From a virus: a DNA stretch of 20,474 bases. How positions within the stretch are numbered: position 1 is the stretch's first letter; every line of letters starts with the position of its first letter. Position numbers and translations under genes: made by a program. Under the pieces are notes generated by a model. It was not told the origin of the DNA. It made no database searches and saw only the letters and a program-made list of their open reading frames with translations. Below, one piece after another: positions 1-8,509 of the stretch. Where the stretch lies: IMG/VR virus record IMGVR_UViG_3300025889_001186, positions 1 through 20,474 of that record; one strand, 5' to 3'.

Positions 1-740
1 ACGAAGTACTAAGAGAACTCAATGAGATACCTCTTACGTCTGCAAACTTTTCAAGTGCTGTAGGACTTCAGCAGTTTACTAAGGATGCCATCAACAAGTC
101 TATATTCGATATAGCAAATGAAGAACCACAGTTACCATTTTTTGCAGTAGGTGAAAGTGGTGGAACTGACCCATTCTATGGAAACGTGACAGTGGCTACA
201 GTAGCTGGTACTAGATGGTACGAGTTAAAAGCTAGTAGCTCAAGCGTTCAAGACGATTACGCTTCGATAGACTGGGACGATTTTTATTTAACCACCATTA
301 ACGTGAGTGGTGAATCATCTCCTTTTGTCTCAAGAGGATTACAGTTTTTAAACTTAGCTGATTGGAAAAGATATTACAGAGACAACGAAAACATAGACGA
401 TGCAGATTCACAGGCTTATGGTGAGCCTTGCAGAGTTATTAAATCACCAGATGGCAGGAAGTTTGGCTTAAGTCCAATCCCTGATAAAGTTTACAACGTA
501 CACTTCTATGCGTTTGAAAAGCCTACAAAGCTTTCAGCTCATGGAGATACCGTTGTATTCCCAGAACAATACACGAATGTTATAACTGCTAAAACAAGAT
601 ACTATGTATGGCAGTTCAAAGAATCTCCACAACAAGCAGCTTTTGCTATGGATGATTACAAGAAAGCATTGAGGAGCATGAAATCTAATTTGATTAATCC
701 TACTCCTCGTACTATGACAGACGATAGAAAGTACTTTTAA
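1..740 (+). CDS. Head-tail connector/adaptor-like protein, 5'-truncated
   Basis: The reading frame is open to the left edge (first complete codon at position 3), so this is the last 245 codons of a gene that starts outside the window. A GTG at 186 could be taken as a start, but the upstream in-frame codons read as a convincing protein (EVLRELNEIPLTSANFSSAV, then a segment with EEPQLPFFAVGE), so 186 is internal. The protein has no signal peptide or membrane segment. From memory it matches a family common in uncultured marine phages, where it sits between capsid and nozzle genes, as T7 gp11 (tail tubular protein A) does. An adaptor between portal and tail nozzle is therefore the likely role. 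Order supports this: the next large gene is nozzle-like. The role is inference; the gene itself and its partial state are certain. Confidence 0.8.
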   Translation, partial: EVLRELNEIPLTSANFSSAVGLQQFTKDAINKSIFDIANEEPQLPFFAVGESGGTDPFYGNVTVATVAGTRWYELKASSSSVQDDYASIDWDDFYLTTINVSGESSPFVSRGLQFLNLADWKRYYRDNENIDDADSQAYGEPCRVIKSPDGRKFGLSPIPDKVYNVHFYAFEKPTKLSAHGDTVVFPEQYTNVITAKTRYYVWQFKESPQQAAFAMDDYKKALRSMKSNLINPTPRTMTDDRKYF

Positions 741-752
741 TAGGAGAAAACA

Positions 753-995
753 ATGAAAAGATTTTTAAAAGGTGTAGGTAAAGCAGCGTACAATATTAAA
801 ACAGCCCCCGTAAGGGCACAAGCAAAAGTAGTAGGAGCTGTAGCTGGAGCACTTCCGGGTAAAGCTGCAAAAGCTGTTTCTAATGCTGCAATGAAAGTTG
901 CACAACCTTTAAACAAAGGTGGTAGAGTTGGTTTAAATAAAGGCGGACAACCATCTTACAAAAATGGCGAAATGCCAACAGCCAAACCTAATTAA
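753..995 (+). CDS. Small cationic Ala/Gly/Lys-rich protein with KGG motifs
   Basis: 80 aa, with a good Shine-Dalgarno sequence (AGGAGA, 743-748) placed correctly before the ATG. Residues 1-50 are rich in Ala, Gly, Val and Lys/Arg with no acidic residue, suggesting an amphipathic, possibly membrane- or DNA-binding helix. Residues 54-74 hold two KGG motifs (K55-G57 followed by RV, and K63-G65) and a KNGE. The same KGG/GGRV signature occurs in the 675-aa and 1857-aa virion proteins downstream. I do not recognise a characterised family. Its place between two tail-structure genes suggests a minor virion component. It could instead be a scaffold or nucleic-acid condensing peptide; nothing in the sequence decides this. 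Confidence 0.8.
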   Translation: MKRFLKGVGKAAYNIKTAPVRAQAKVVGAVAGALPGKAAKAVSNAAMKVAQPLNKGGRVGLNKGGQPSYKNGEMPTAKPN

Positions 996-1005
996 AAAAT
1001 AATTT

Positions 1006-2616
1006 ATGGCAACATCACAACCTTATACAGTTGCATGTGCTGGTGGTTTAGTCAAAGCTTCTAATCAGATTGACTTACTTAAAACTCCCGGTGTAGCTAC
1101 AGACCTTAGTAACTTTGAAGTTTCTATCGAAGGTGGTTATAGACGTATTAATGGTTTTAGTAGACTAGGAGCTGGTAGTGCAGCTCAAGTCAGTGGTAGT
1201 ACTGATACTATTCTTGGAGTTATACCTTACGGTGATGGAGTTATAGCTTGTGCATCGACAGGGATATTCTTTAGTCAAGATGGCACAAGTTGGTTGAACG
1301 TAAGTAGAAGTTCAGTAGCTAGTAGTGGCGATAACTATACAGCCTTTACAGGTCGTAGTACACTATCAAGAACATCACAAGGACAAGTAAGTTTTGCATT
1401 GTTTGAAGGACCAACATACGATTATGGTATGTTAATGATTGCTGATGCAAATAATTTAATATATTATTTTAGAATGGAAGGTACTGGTGCTAACATTAAC
1501 ACTAGAACTTTTTTTTCAGGAACAATAGACCCAACACACTCATCTACTAAAAAAGCTCAACATGTAACAATACATGACAAGCGTTTAGTTGCAGCAGGTG
1601 TTGAAGATAATTTAAGTACAGTATTCTATAGTTCTTTATTAGACCCGACAAGTTTTAGTGGTAGTGGTGCAGGTTCAATAACTTTATCAGACCAAATAGT
1701 AGGTATTAGAAGTTTCCGTCAAGAACTTTTTATATTTTGTAGAAACAGTATATTCAAGCTACAAGATATAAACGGTACACCGGTGGTAGTTCCAGTGGCA
1801 AAGAACATTGGGTGTCTATCAGGTTACAGTATCCAAGAGATAGGTGGTGACCTTATTTTCTTAGCACCCGATGGATTAAGAACGGTTGCTGGTACTGCAA
1901 GGATTGGAGACGTTGAGTTAGGTACAGTTAGTAAAGCTATACAACCTATTATTACACAGTTAGCAGAAAACATTAACAAGTTTGTAATATCAAGTGTTGT
2001 TATTAGAGAAAAGTCTCAGTATAGATTATTTTACACAGATACTACAGTTATCAATGCACAACAAAAAGGAATTATAGGAACACTTAGACCAAACGGGTTT
2101 GAGTGGTCAGAAACAAAAGGAATAGAAGTAACCAGTATAGGAGCTGGATTTAATGATGATGGTGTTGAAAAATATTTTCACGGTGATACTGATGGCTATG
2201 TGCTTGTACACGATTCAGGTAACGACTTTAATGGGTCTAACATACTTGCTAGATACGCCACACCAGACTATGACTACGGAGACTTAGGAACTTTAAAAAC
2301 TTTACACTATGTTAGAGTTTCTTGTTCAGCCGAAGGAGTTGTAACTCCAGCACTACAAATTAAATACGACTTTAACAGTCAAGATATTCCACAACCAACA
2401 AGTGATTTTTCTTTTGGTACAGTTAATCCACCTGCAATCTTTGGAGATGCAGTGTTTAATGCAACAGTATTTGGTGGTACTGCAGCACCGATGATAAGAA
2501 TACCAGTACAAGGAAGTGGTACAAGTAATAACTTTACAGTTGTTACAGAAGATACAAAACCACCATACAAGATAAATGGTTTATATATAGATTTTATACC
2601 TTCAGGTAGGAGATAA
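1006..2616 (+). CDS. Tail nozzle-like structural protein
   Basis: 536 aa, soluble, rich in Gly, Ser, Thr and Val with many short beta-prone stretches. The N-terminus (VACAGGLVKASNQIDLLKTP, then a GGYRRINGFSRL segment) is a signature I associate with a family widespread in marine phages. The middle (residues about 180-330) has regularly spaced hydrophobic strands, as in beta-propeller tail proteins (IFCRNSIFKLQ, GDLIFLAPDGLRTVAG). By position after an adaptor-like gene and before the fibre it would be the counterpart of T7 gp12 or P22 gp10, a hub at the distal tail tube to which fibres attach. There is no clear Shine-Dalgarno sequence: the 10-nt gap is A/T only, so translation may depend on the upstream gene or on an unstructured leader. 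The functional name is inference. Confidence 0.7.
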   Translation: MATSQPYTVACAGGLVKASNQIDLLKTPGVATDLSNFEVSIEGGYRRINGFSRLGAGSAAQVSGSTDTILGVIPYGDGVIACASTGIFFSQDGTSWLNVSRSSVASSGDNYTAFTGRSTLSRTSQGQVSFALFEGPTYDYGMLMIADANNLIYYFRMEGTGANINTRTFFSGTIDPTHSSTKKAQHVTIHDKRLVAAGVEDNLSTVFYSSLLDPTSFSGSGAGSITLSDQIVGIRSFRQELFIFCRNSIFKLQDINGTPVVVPVAKNIGCLSGYSIQEIGGDLIFLAPDGLRTVAGTARIGDVELGTVSKAIQPIITQLAENINKFVISSVVIREKSQYRLFYTDTTVINAQQKGIIGTLRPNGFEWSETKGIEVTSIGAGFNDDGVEKYFHGDTDGYVLVHDSGNDFNGSNILARYATPDYDYGDLGTLKTLHYVRVSCSAEGVVTPALQIKYDFNSQDIPQPTSDFSFGTVNPPAIFGDAVFNATVFGGTAAPMIRIPVQGSGTSNNFTVVTEDTKPPYKINGLYIDFIPSGRR

Positions 2617-2620
2617 ACAA

Positions 2621-5398
2621 ATGGCAGGGTACATAAGACAGAGTTCGTTTTCCGATGGAGACACAATAACTGCTGCACTATTCAATAACGAATACAATCA
2701 AATTTTAAATGCTTTTAGCAACACATCAGGTCACGCACATGATGGTACTGCTGCTGAAGGTCCAGTGATTGGTCTTATTGGTGATGCAGGAGAAACTGCT
2801 CCCAATAACAAAGTATTAATTGATACAACAAATAACTATATTGAGTTTTATGTACAAGTATCTAGTAGTCCTGTACAACAGTTATACATAGCCGATGGTG
2901 CTATTGTACCTGTTACAGACAGCGATATTGACTTAGGTACAACAAGTTTAAGATTTAAAGATACCTATACCGATACAATTACCACAACCGGAAACGTAAG
3001 TGTTGGTGGTAATCTTACAGTTACAGGCACAACAACTTTTAACGGTGGTACAATCACTATGGGTGATGCAGCTACTGATAACGTAGTCTTTGGTGCTGAT
3101 GTTGATTCTAATATTATACCTGATGATGATGATACTTATGACTTAGGAAGTTCTTCACAACAATGGAGAAACTTGTATATTGATGGCACTGCTGAAATTG
3201 ATACCCTTGCTATTAATGGTACAACAGTTACATCTACTGCAGCAGAACTAAACATATTAGACGGAGTAACATCTACTGCTGCTGAACTTAATATCCTTGA
3301 TGGTGTAACAGCTAGTGCAGCCGATATAAACCTTATAGATGGCATAACTAATGGAACTGTTATAGCAAGTAAAGCTATTATTACAGACTCTAACAAAGAT
3401 ATTACTGGTGGACGAAACATCACAATCTCTGGAGAACTTGATGCTGCTACCCTAGATATTAGTGGTGATGCAGACATTGACGGAACTTTAGAAGCTGATG
3501 CAATTACCATAGCTGGTGTAACATTAGCAGAAACAATTAGTGATACTGTAGGAGCTATGGTTGGCTCTAACACTGAAACAGGTATATCTGTAACTTACGA
3601 TGATTCAGATAATACATTAGACTTTGTAATCGGTGCTGACTCTATTGTTAGTTCAATGCTTGATACTAATATAGATATTGCAGGTACGTTAGATGTTACT
3701 GGTGTTTTAACAGCAGATACTAATGCTACGATTGCAGGAACATTAGGTATTGCTGGTGGCTCTACAAATGGAGTAGCAATATCTCAAGGTGCTATAGCAA
3801 TTAAAAATGGTGGTTCTAAGTCAAGAATTGATTTATATTGTGAATCATCTAATGCTCATTATACTAGAATAGAAGCAGCAGCTCACGCAGCTTATAGTGG
3901 AAATGTTACTGTAACTTTACCTACAACAACAGGTACACTTGCATTAACTTCAAGTGACATTACAGGTACAGCAGCAGTTGCTACAGCAGTTACAGTAAGT
4001 GCTAATAACTCTACAGACGAAACAGTTTATCCGTTATTTGTAGATGGTGCTACAGGTACTCAAGGTGCAGAAACAGATACTGGATTAAGTTATAATCCTA
4101 GCTCTGGAAACTTAACTATTGGTGGTGAATTATCAGCAGCTACATTAGATATTTCAGGAAATGTAGATGTAGATGGTACACTTGAAGCTGATGCTATTAC
4201 AGTTAATGGTACAACACTTGCTGAAACTATTTCAGATACTGTTGGTGCTATGGTTAGTTCAAATACAGAAACTGGAATAGAAGTAACCTATGATGATAGT
4301 GATAATACACTAGACTTTGTAATTGGTAGTGATGTTATTGTAAATTCTATGATAGCAGACGATGCTATTGATTCAGCTCAAATAGCTGACGGTAGTATTG
4401 ATACAGCACATATTGCAGACGACCAAGTTACAGGTGCTAAGTTATCTAACGATGTAACCATTGCAAATGATTTAACAGTTGCAGGAAACTTAGTAGTTAC
4501 TGGTAGTACAACACAAACAGGTTCAATAGTATCTAACTCTAATTTTCAATCACTAGCTAATAATAATAGTGGTAATGCTACAGACTTTGGTTTTTTTGGT
4601 AAGTATGTAGAGTCAAGTACAACTAAATATGCAGGTTTATTTTATGATGCATCTGATGACAATACATTTAGATTATTTGTAGATACACAAACAGAGCCAA
4701 GCACTACAGTAAATACAGGTGCAACAGGTTATGCAGTAGGTACACTCGTAGCAAACGTAACAGGTAATGTATCAGGAACAGCAGCTACCGTAACAGGTGC
4801 AGCTCAATCAAACATTACAAGTCTTGGTACGCTTACAACTCTTACAGTTGATAATGTTATTATTAATGGTTCTACTATTGGACACACAGGAGATACAGAT
4901 TTAATAACTGTAGCTAGTGGTGTTGTTACAGTAGCAGGTGAAGTTGATGCTACAAGTTTAGATATCTCCGGAGACATAGATGTCGATGGTACTTCAAACT
5001 TAGATAACACAGACATTGATGGTACGCTTAACACTTCAGGTGTAGTAACTTGTCAAACGTCTGCAAACATTTCTCAAGTAGCACTATCTAATGCATCAAG
5101 TGTCGCATGGGATACTGCAGCAGCTGCAAATTCGTTTTTAGGATTAAATACAAACAGTTACTCAGGTAACGTAACTATGGCTGCGCCAAGTAATGCAGTA
5201 GAAGGTGCAATTATTTCTGTTGAAATAGCACAAGATGGTACTCCAAGAACAGTATCGTGGAATACAATATTCGAGTTCGCAGCTTCAACAGCACCTACTG
5301 TAACTGCTACAGCTAACAAGACTGATATCTTTAGTTTTAGATACAACGGTTCTGTCTGGCAAGAGATTGGCAGAGTACAGAACATGGCACAAACTTAA
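2621..5398 (+). CDS. Large repeat-rich tail fibre protein
   Basis: 925 aa with a strong Shine-Dalgarno sequence (GGTAGGAGA) inside the end of the preceding gene. The N-terminal 50 residues (MAGYIRQSSFSDGDTITAAL; GHAHDG with H38 and H40) look like the conserved virion-attachment part. Next come two DLG[TS]xS-type modules (about residues 104 and 174), three 13-residue LNILDG-type repeats (204-242), and two 72-residue repeats (269-340 and 500-571) sharing 61 identical residues, with a partial third copy near 780-800 (ATSLDISGDIDVDG). The shaft continues in Thr/Val/Gly-rich beta-helix-like sequence. The C-terminal 100 residues (SVAWDTAAAANSFLGLNTNS to a final IGRVQNMAQT) form a non-repetitive domain, probably trimerisation or receptor contact. 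Such fibres are trimers on the tail that bind the host surface. No membrane segment or protease motif is seen. Confidence 0.85.
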   Translation: MAGYIRQSSFSDGDTITAALFNNEYNQILNAFSNTSGHAHDGTAAEGPVIGLIGDAGETAPNNKVLIDTTNNYIEFYVQVSSSPVQQLYIADGAIVPVTDSDIDLGTTSLRFKDTYTDTITTTGNVSVGGNLTVTGTTTFNGGTITMGDAATDNVVFGADVDSNIIPDDDDTYDLGSSSQQWRNLYIDGTAEIDTLAINGTTVTSTAAELNILDGVTSTAAELNILDGVTASAADINLIDGITNGTVIASKAIITDSNKDITGGRNITISGELDAATLDISGDADIDGTLEADAITIAGVTLAETISDTVGAMVGSNTETGISVTYDDSDNTLDFVIGADSIVSSMLDTNIDIAGTLDVTGVLTADTNATIAGTLGIAGGSTNGVAISQGAIAIKNGGSKSRIDLYCESSNAHYTRIEAAAHAAYSGNVTVTLPTTTGTLALTSSDITGTAAVATAVTVSANNSTDETVYPLFVDGATGTQGAETDTGLSYNPSSGNLTIGGELSAATLDISGNVDVDGTLEADAITVNGTTLAETISDTVGAMVSSNTETGIEVTYDDSDNTLDFVIGSDVIVNSMIADDAIDSAQIADGSIDTAHIADDQVTGAKLSNDVTIANDLTVAGNLVVTGSTTQTGSIVSNSNFQSLANNNSGNATDFGFFGKYVESSTTKYAGLFYDASDDNTFRLFVDTQTEPSTTVNTGATGYAVGTLVANVTGNVSGTAATVTGAAQSNITSLGTLTTLTVDNVIINGSTIGHTGDTDLITVASGVVTVAGEVDATSLDISGDIDVDGTSNLDNTDIDGTLNTSGVVTCQTSANISQVALSNASSVAWDTAAAANSFLGLNTNSYSGNVTMAAPSNAVEGAIISVEIAQDGTPRTVSWNTIFEFAASTAPTVTATANKTDIFSFRYNGSVWQEIGRVQNMAQT
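3230..3346 (+). repeat. Three tandem 39-nt units encoding LNILDG-type 13-mers
   Basis: Units at 3230-3268, 3269-3307 and 3308-3346. Units 1 and 2 encode the same 13 residues (TSTAAELNILDGV), yet 8 of the 13 codons differ at synonymous positions. Unit 3 is diverged (TASAADINLIDGI). The repeat belongs to the shaft of the 925-aa fibre protein; this 13-mer type is common in marine phage fibres. Confidence 0.9.
3425..3640 (+). repeat. 72-aa fibre repeat, copy 1
   Basis: Encodes residues 269-340 of the fibre protein (from ISGELDAATLDISG to DNTLDFVIGAD). It aligns without gaps with 4118-4333: 61 of 72 residues are identical. Among those 61, 32 use a different codon in the other copy, counted by hand. 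Confidence 0.9.
4118..4333 (+). repeat. 72-aa fibre repeat, copy 2
   Basis: Encodes residues 500-571 of the fibre protein (from IGGELSAATLDISG to DNTLDFVIGSD), exactly the same length as copy 1 and starting 693 nt after it. Serine codons are switched between the AGT and TCA boxes at the same residue in three places (SG of DISG, SD of ISD, SD of DDSDN). Confidence 0.9.
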
Positions 5399-5404
5399 TA
5401 ATCT

Positions 5405-6853
5405 ATGGAAGTATTACAACGCACAGCTAATCGTGGAAGTATATCTACTGGGTCTTATGATATTGATAACTCTGTAAAGCTACAAACATCAGGAGTCAAT
5501 TCAGAATTTTTTAATTACACTATTGGAACAACAGGCAATAGAACCAAAGGCACTGTTAGTATGTGGATTAAAAGAACTTCATTTGGCACAACTCAATTTC
5601 TTTGGGAACAAGGAAACACTAACAGTGAATCAGGAAGGCTTTTTGTTAGATTTGATACAGATGATACTTTAAGAATTGCAACAGGCTCTACTGTTTTAAG
5701 AGTAACAAACAGAGTTTTTCGTGATGCTTCTGCTTGGTACAATATAGTTGTAGCCATAGATACGACAAGTGGCACAGCCGACAACAGAACAAGATTATAT
5801 GTTAATGGTGTTGAAGAAACATCTTTTAGTACAAAAAACAATTTTTCTCAAAATGATACTACAGGGATGAATTTTGAAAAACAACACATTGGTCAATCTA
5901 CTGTAGATGAAAGCAGTTTTGCAACTTTTAATGGCTACATGGCAGAAGTTCTTATCCAAGATGGAACTGCATCAGCACCTACAGACTTTGGTGAGTTTGA
6001 TGATGATAGTGGTATTTGGAAACCTAAAGATTTAAGTGCTATATCCGTAGGAACTAATGGCACATATTTAAAATTTGAAAATGCTGCAAGCATGGGTGCA
6101 AACTCAGCAGGTAGCGGACATGGATTTTCGGTACAAAATATAAATCAAAATGACCAAGCTACGGATGTTCCAAGCAATAATTTTTGTACGCTTAATCCAC
6201 TTTTTACAGGATTTAATAGCAGCGTACAATTACCTTCAAATGGTGCAACTCAATATGGATTAAGTGGGGGCAACCAAGACCTTTCATATGCAGGAACTAT
6301 GGGAGTAACAAAAGGTAAATGGTACTTTGAAAATTATATTAATGAAGTAGGAGCAACATATGGTGCAAGAATTTATGTTGGTTTTCACACATTTCAACAA
6401 GACTATGATGGCGTACAAGTAGGAGCAAGCACCAATGGCGATGCTCTTGCTGTATGGCAACTGAATGATGGTAATTATGTTGCATGGAATGGTGGAAGCA
6501 GGTCAATTACCTCTGGACTAGGAACTGTTGGCTCTGGTGGGGTAGGTAAGGTTGTTGGTATTGCTCTAAATTTAGATGATAACCAAATAAGTTTTTATTA
6601 TGATGGCAGTGCAGTTACCAATGGAACAAATTTATCTTTGTATAACATGGGAAGTCAGACCGATGATGGCATCTTTGCTATTCCTGTTGTTCAAACTAAA
6701 GGTAGTGTCCAAACAGCAAACTTTGGTGGCTACATTCCTTCTAACTTTATATCAAGTGCAGCAACAGATGCTAATGGCTACGGAACTTTTGAATACGCAC
6801 CCCCATCAGGCTACTATGCCTTATGCACTAAAAACTTAGCGGAGTACGGATAA
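5405..6853 (+). CDS. Adhesin with LamG-like and SPRY-like domains
   Basis: 482 aa. Residues about 48-190 look like a LamG/concanavalin-like beta-sandwich: TVSMWIKRT, then SGRLFVRFDTDDTLRI, then AWYNIVVAIDTTSG, RLYVNGVEE and GYMAEVLIQDG are in the usual order of strands. Residues about 300-445 resemble a SPRY domain (GKWYFENYINE, IYVGFHTF, GKVVGIALNLDDNQISFYYD, IFAIPVVQ). The end (PPSGYYALCTKNLAEYG) is a tail I know from marine phage adhesins. Both folds bind sugars or proteins, so this is probably a virion receptor-binding or decoration protein near the fibre. No clear Shine-Dalgarno sequence precedes the ATG, which is 6 nt after the fibre stop. Its stop overlaps the next start (TAATG). The exact partner and ligand are unknown. 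Confidence 0.8.
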   Translation: MEVLQRTANRGSISTGSYDIDNSVKLQTSGVNSEFFNYTIGTTGNRTKGTVSMWIKRTSFGTTQFLWEQGNTNSESGRLFVRFDTDDTLRIATGSTVLRVTNRVFRDASAWYNIVVAIDTTSGTADNRTRLYVNGVEETSFSTKNNFSQNDTTGMNFEKQHIGQSTVDESSFATFNGYMAEVLIQDGTASAPTDFGEFDDDSGIWKPKDLSAISVGTNGTYLKFENAASMGANSAGSGHGFSVQNINQNDQATDVPSNNFCTLNPLFTGFNSSVQLPSNGATQYGLSGGNQDLSYAGTMGVTKGKWYFENYINEVGATYGARIYVGFHTFQQDYDGVQVGASTNGDALAVWQLNDGNYVAWNGGSRSITSGLGTVGSGGVGKVVGIALNLDDNQISFYYDGSAVTNGTNLSLYNMGSQTDDGIFAIPVVQTKGSVQTANFGGYIPSNFISSAATDANGYGTFEYAPPSGYYALCTKNLAEYG

Positions 6854-7905
6854 TGGCTTATACAAATATAGACGACCCTTCAGCACATTTTCAAGCTAAG
6901 GCTTATACTGGTAATGGAGATAGTTCTGATGATACAAACGCAATTACTAATGATGGTAATAGTGATTTAAAACCTGACCTTACTTGGTTTAAAAGAAGAA
7001 ATTACGATAACCAACATTTGTTATTTGATTCAACAAGAGGAGTTACTAAATACTTAACTTCTGATAGAAATGATGCAGAGGGAACTATAGCAGATAGACT
7101 AGTTTCTTTTAATACAGATGGATTTACGGTAAAAAGTAGTTCAGGAGCTGTTAATCAACACGATGAACCTTTTATTTGTTGGCAATGGAAAGCCAATGGT
7201 GGTACGACTAGTACCAATAATGATGGTAACCATAGTAGCGTAGTTCAAGCCAACCAAGACGCAGGGTTTAGTATTATAACTTATACAGGTACAGGAAATA
7301 CATCTACTACTATAGGACATGGACTAGGAGTAAAGCCCGACCTTATAATTTTTAAAAGAAGAGATGCTGGAACAAATAACTGGGATGTTCAAATTAAAGG
7401 CGAAGCAAGAACTACTTTAAATACTGATGGTACAGAAGCAACTAATGTTTTGTGTACATTTACCTCAACAACAACTAATCTTGGTAGCACTGCAACAGCA
7501 GAAAAAAACGCTGCTAATGCAACATATGTTGCTTATGCATTTGCTTCTAAACAAGGTTATAGCAAAATTGGTAGGTATGTCGGTAATGGAAATGCAAATG
7601 GTCCGTTTGTCTATACAGGCTTCAAACCTGCTTTTATATTAATTAAAGGTAATTCAAATTATAAATATTGGTATATTTTTGATAACAAACTAGACCCAAT
7701 AAATCAAGTAGACACAGGTATCTCACCATCAAATGTTTTTGCTGAAAATACAAACACAAACATAGGTATAGATTTTTTAAGTAATGGATTTAAATTAAGA
7801 AATAGTGCTACAACAACAAATGAAAGCGGTACTAATACACTTTACATGGCATTTGCAGAAAATCCATTCACAACATCAACAGGAATCCCAACAACAGCGA
7901 GGTAA
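6853..7905 (+). CDS. Three-module tail adhesin (DUF7483-like)
   Basis: 350 aa, starting in a TAATG overlap with the LamG/SPRY gene and using GGAG at 6841-6844. The protein is three diverged copies of one beta-rich module: residues about 18-115 (YTGNG, KPDLTWFKRR, FDSTRG, NTDGFTVKS, FICWQWKA), 144-232 (YTGTG, KPDLIIFKRRD, ANATYVAYAFA) and 242-338 (YVGNG, FKPAFILIKG, FLSNGFKLRNS, LYMAFAENPF). I recall this module as the DUF7483 type found in marine phage tail proteins, but could not check. Co-translation with the preceding adhesin suggests they are made in matched amounts and sit together at the tail tip. A glycan- or protein-binding role is inference. Confidence 0.75.
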   Translation: MAYTNIDDPSAHFQAKAYTGNGDSSDDTNAITNDGNSDLKPDLTWFKRRNYDNQHLLFDSTRGVTKYLTSDRNDAEGTIADRLVSFNTDGFTVKSSSGAVNQHDEPFICWQWKANGGTTSTNNDGNHSSVVQANQDAGFSIITYTGTGNTSTTIGHGLGVKPDLIIFKRRDAGTNNWDVQIKGEARTTLNTDGTEATNVLCTFTSTTTNLGSTATAEKNAANATYVAYAFASKQGYSKIGRYVGNGNANGPFVYTGFKPAFILIKGNSNYKYWYIFDNKLDPINQVDTGISPSNVFAENTNTNIGIDFLSNGFKLRNSATTTNESGTNTLYMAFAENPFTTSTGIPTTAR

Positions 7906-7908
7906 ATT

Positions 7909-8508
7909 ATGTGGGCTTTAGTAGAATCAGATAACGTAACACAGGTCTATACAAGACCTAAAGGTTTAACCATAGGTGATGTAAATTATCCTAGTAATAT
8001 CTTTATGCTTTGGACATCTTCTGAATTAGAAGCTATAGGGATTTATGAAGTTGTTATAGACAACTCAAACTTAAAAGACAAAGAGTATTACGTAAATACA
8101 AATCAGTCTTTTGCGTTTGCAGACGGTACAGTCACAGCATCTTATGGTACAGCTACAGCAAAAAATATAGCAGATACTTTATACACTGCACAAGACGAGA
8201 CTGATGGTTTAGGAACTGAAGGTGAAGTTAAACAACCGGGCATCCGTCAAGGTCATATAGACAGGATAAACGCACAAGCTGCTGGTATATTACAACCTAC
8301 AGACTGGATGGTTGTTAGAGCTGCAGAAGGTGGTACAGCAGTTCCTAGTTCTATTACAACTAAAAGAGCTGCAGTAAGAACCAAAGCTAACGCTATGTGT
8401 ACACAGATAACAAACGCTGCAAACGTTGATGCTTTAGCAGCTTTATACGTTTACAACGATGCAACACCACCAGTAAGACCTCTTGGCGAACTACCACAGG
8501 TAGACTAA
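7909..8508 (+). CDS. Tail-fibre assembly (Tfa/DUF4376-like) protein
   Basis: 199 aa, with CGAGGT 7 nt upstream of the ATG inside the end of the previous gene. Residues about 1-90 form an N-terminal domain with alternating strands. The C-terminal part (GHIDRINAQAAGILQPTDWM, followed by RAAEGGTAVPSS, then a helix KRAAVRTKANAMCTQ) resembles the TDW-containing C-terminal domain of tail-fibre assembly proteins and DUF4376 proteins. Such proteins help fibres fold or stay bound to the fibre tip. Its place directly after three fibre/adhesin genes fits this. It could instead remain in the virion as a structural cap. Family assignment is from motif memory, moderately sure. Confidence 0.65.
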   Translation: MWALVESDNVTQVYTRPKGLTIGDVNYPSNIFMLWTSSELEAIGIYEVVIDNSNLKDKEYYVNTNQSFAFADGTVTASYGTATAKNIADTLYTAQDETDGLGTEGEVKQPGIRQGHIDRINAQAAGILQPTDWMVVRAAEGGTAVPSSITTKRAAVRTKANAMCTQITNAANVDALAALYVYNDATPPVRPLGELPQVD

Positions 8509-8509
8509 C

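Noticed and set aside
186-740. A 184-codon gene beginning with GTG at 186
   Set aside because: The same frame is open to the left edge and reads as good protein before 186, and no ribosome site precedes the GTG; the gene is truncated by the window.
3136-3573. A 145-codon reading frame on the minus strand
   Set aside because: It lies opposite the repeat part of the fibre gene, its sequence mirrors the repeats, and it has no ribosome site or plausible composition.
3230-4333. CRISPR-like or mobile-element repeats
   Set aside because: The repeats are coding, in frame, imperfect and without regular unique spacers or inverted ends.
6600-7642. Plus-strand frames of 71-79 codons at 6600-6839 and 7427-7642
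   Set aside because: Both lie fully inside well-supported adhesin genes in another frame and have low-complexity Leu/Gln/Met-rich products.
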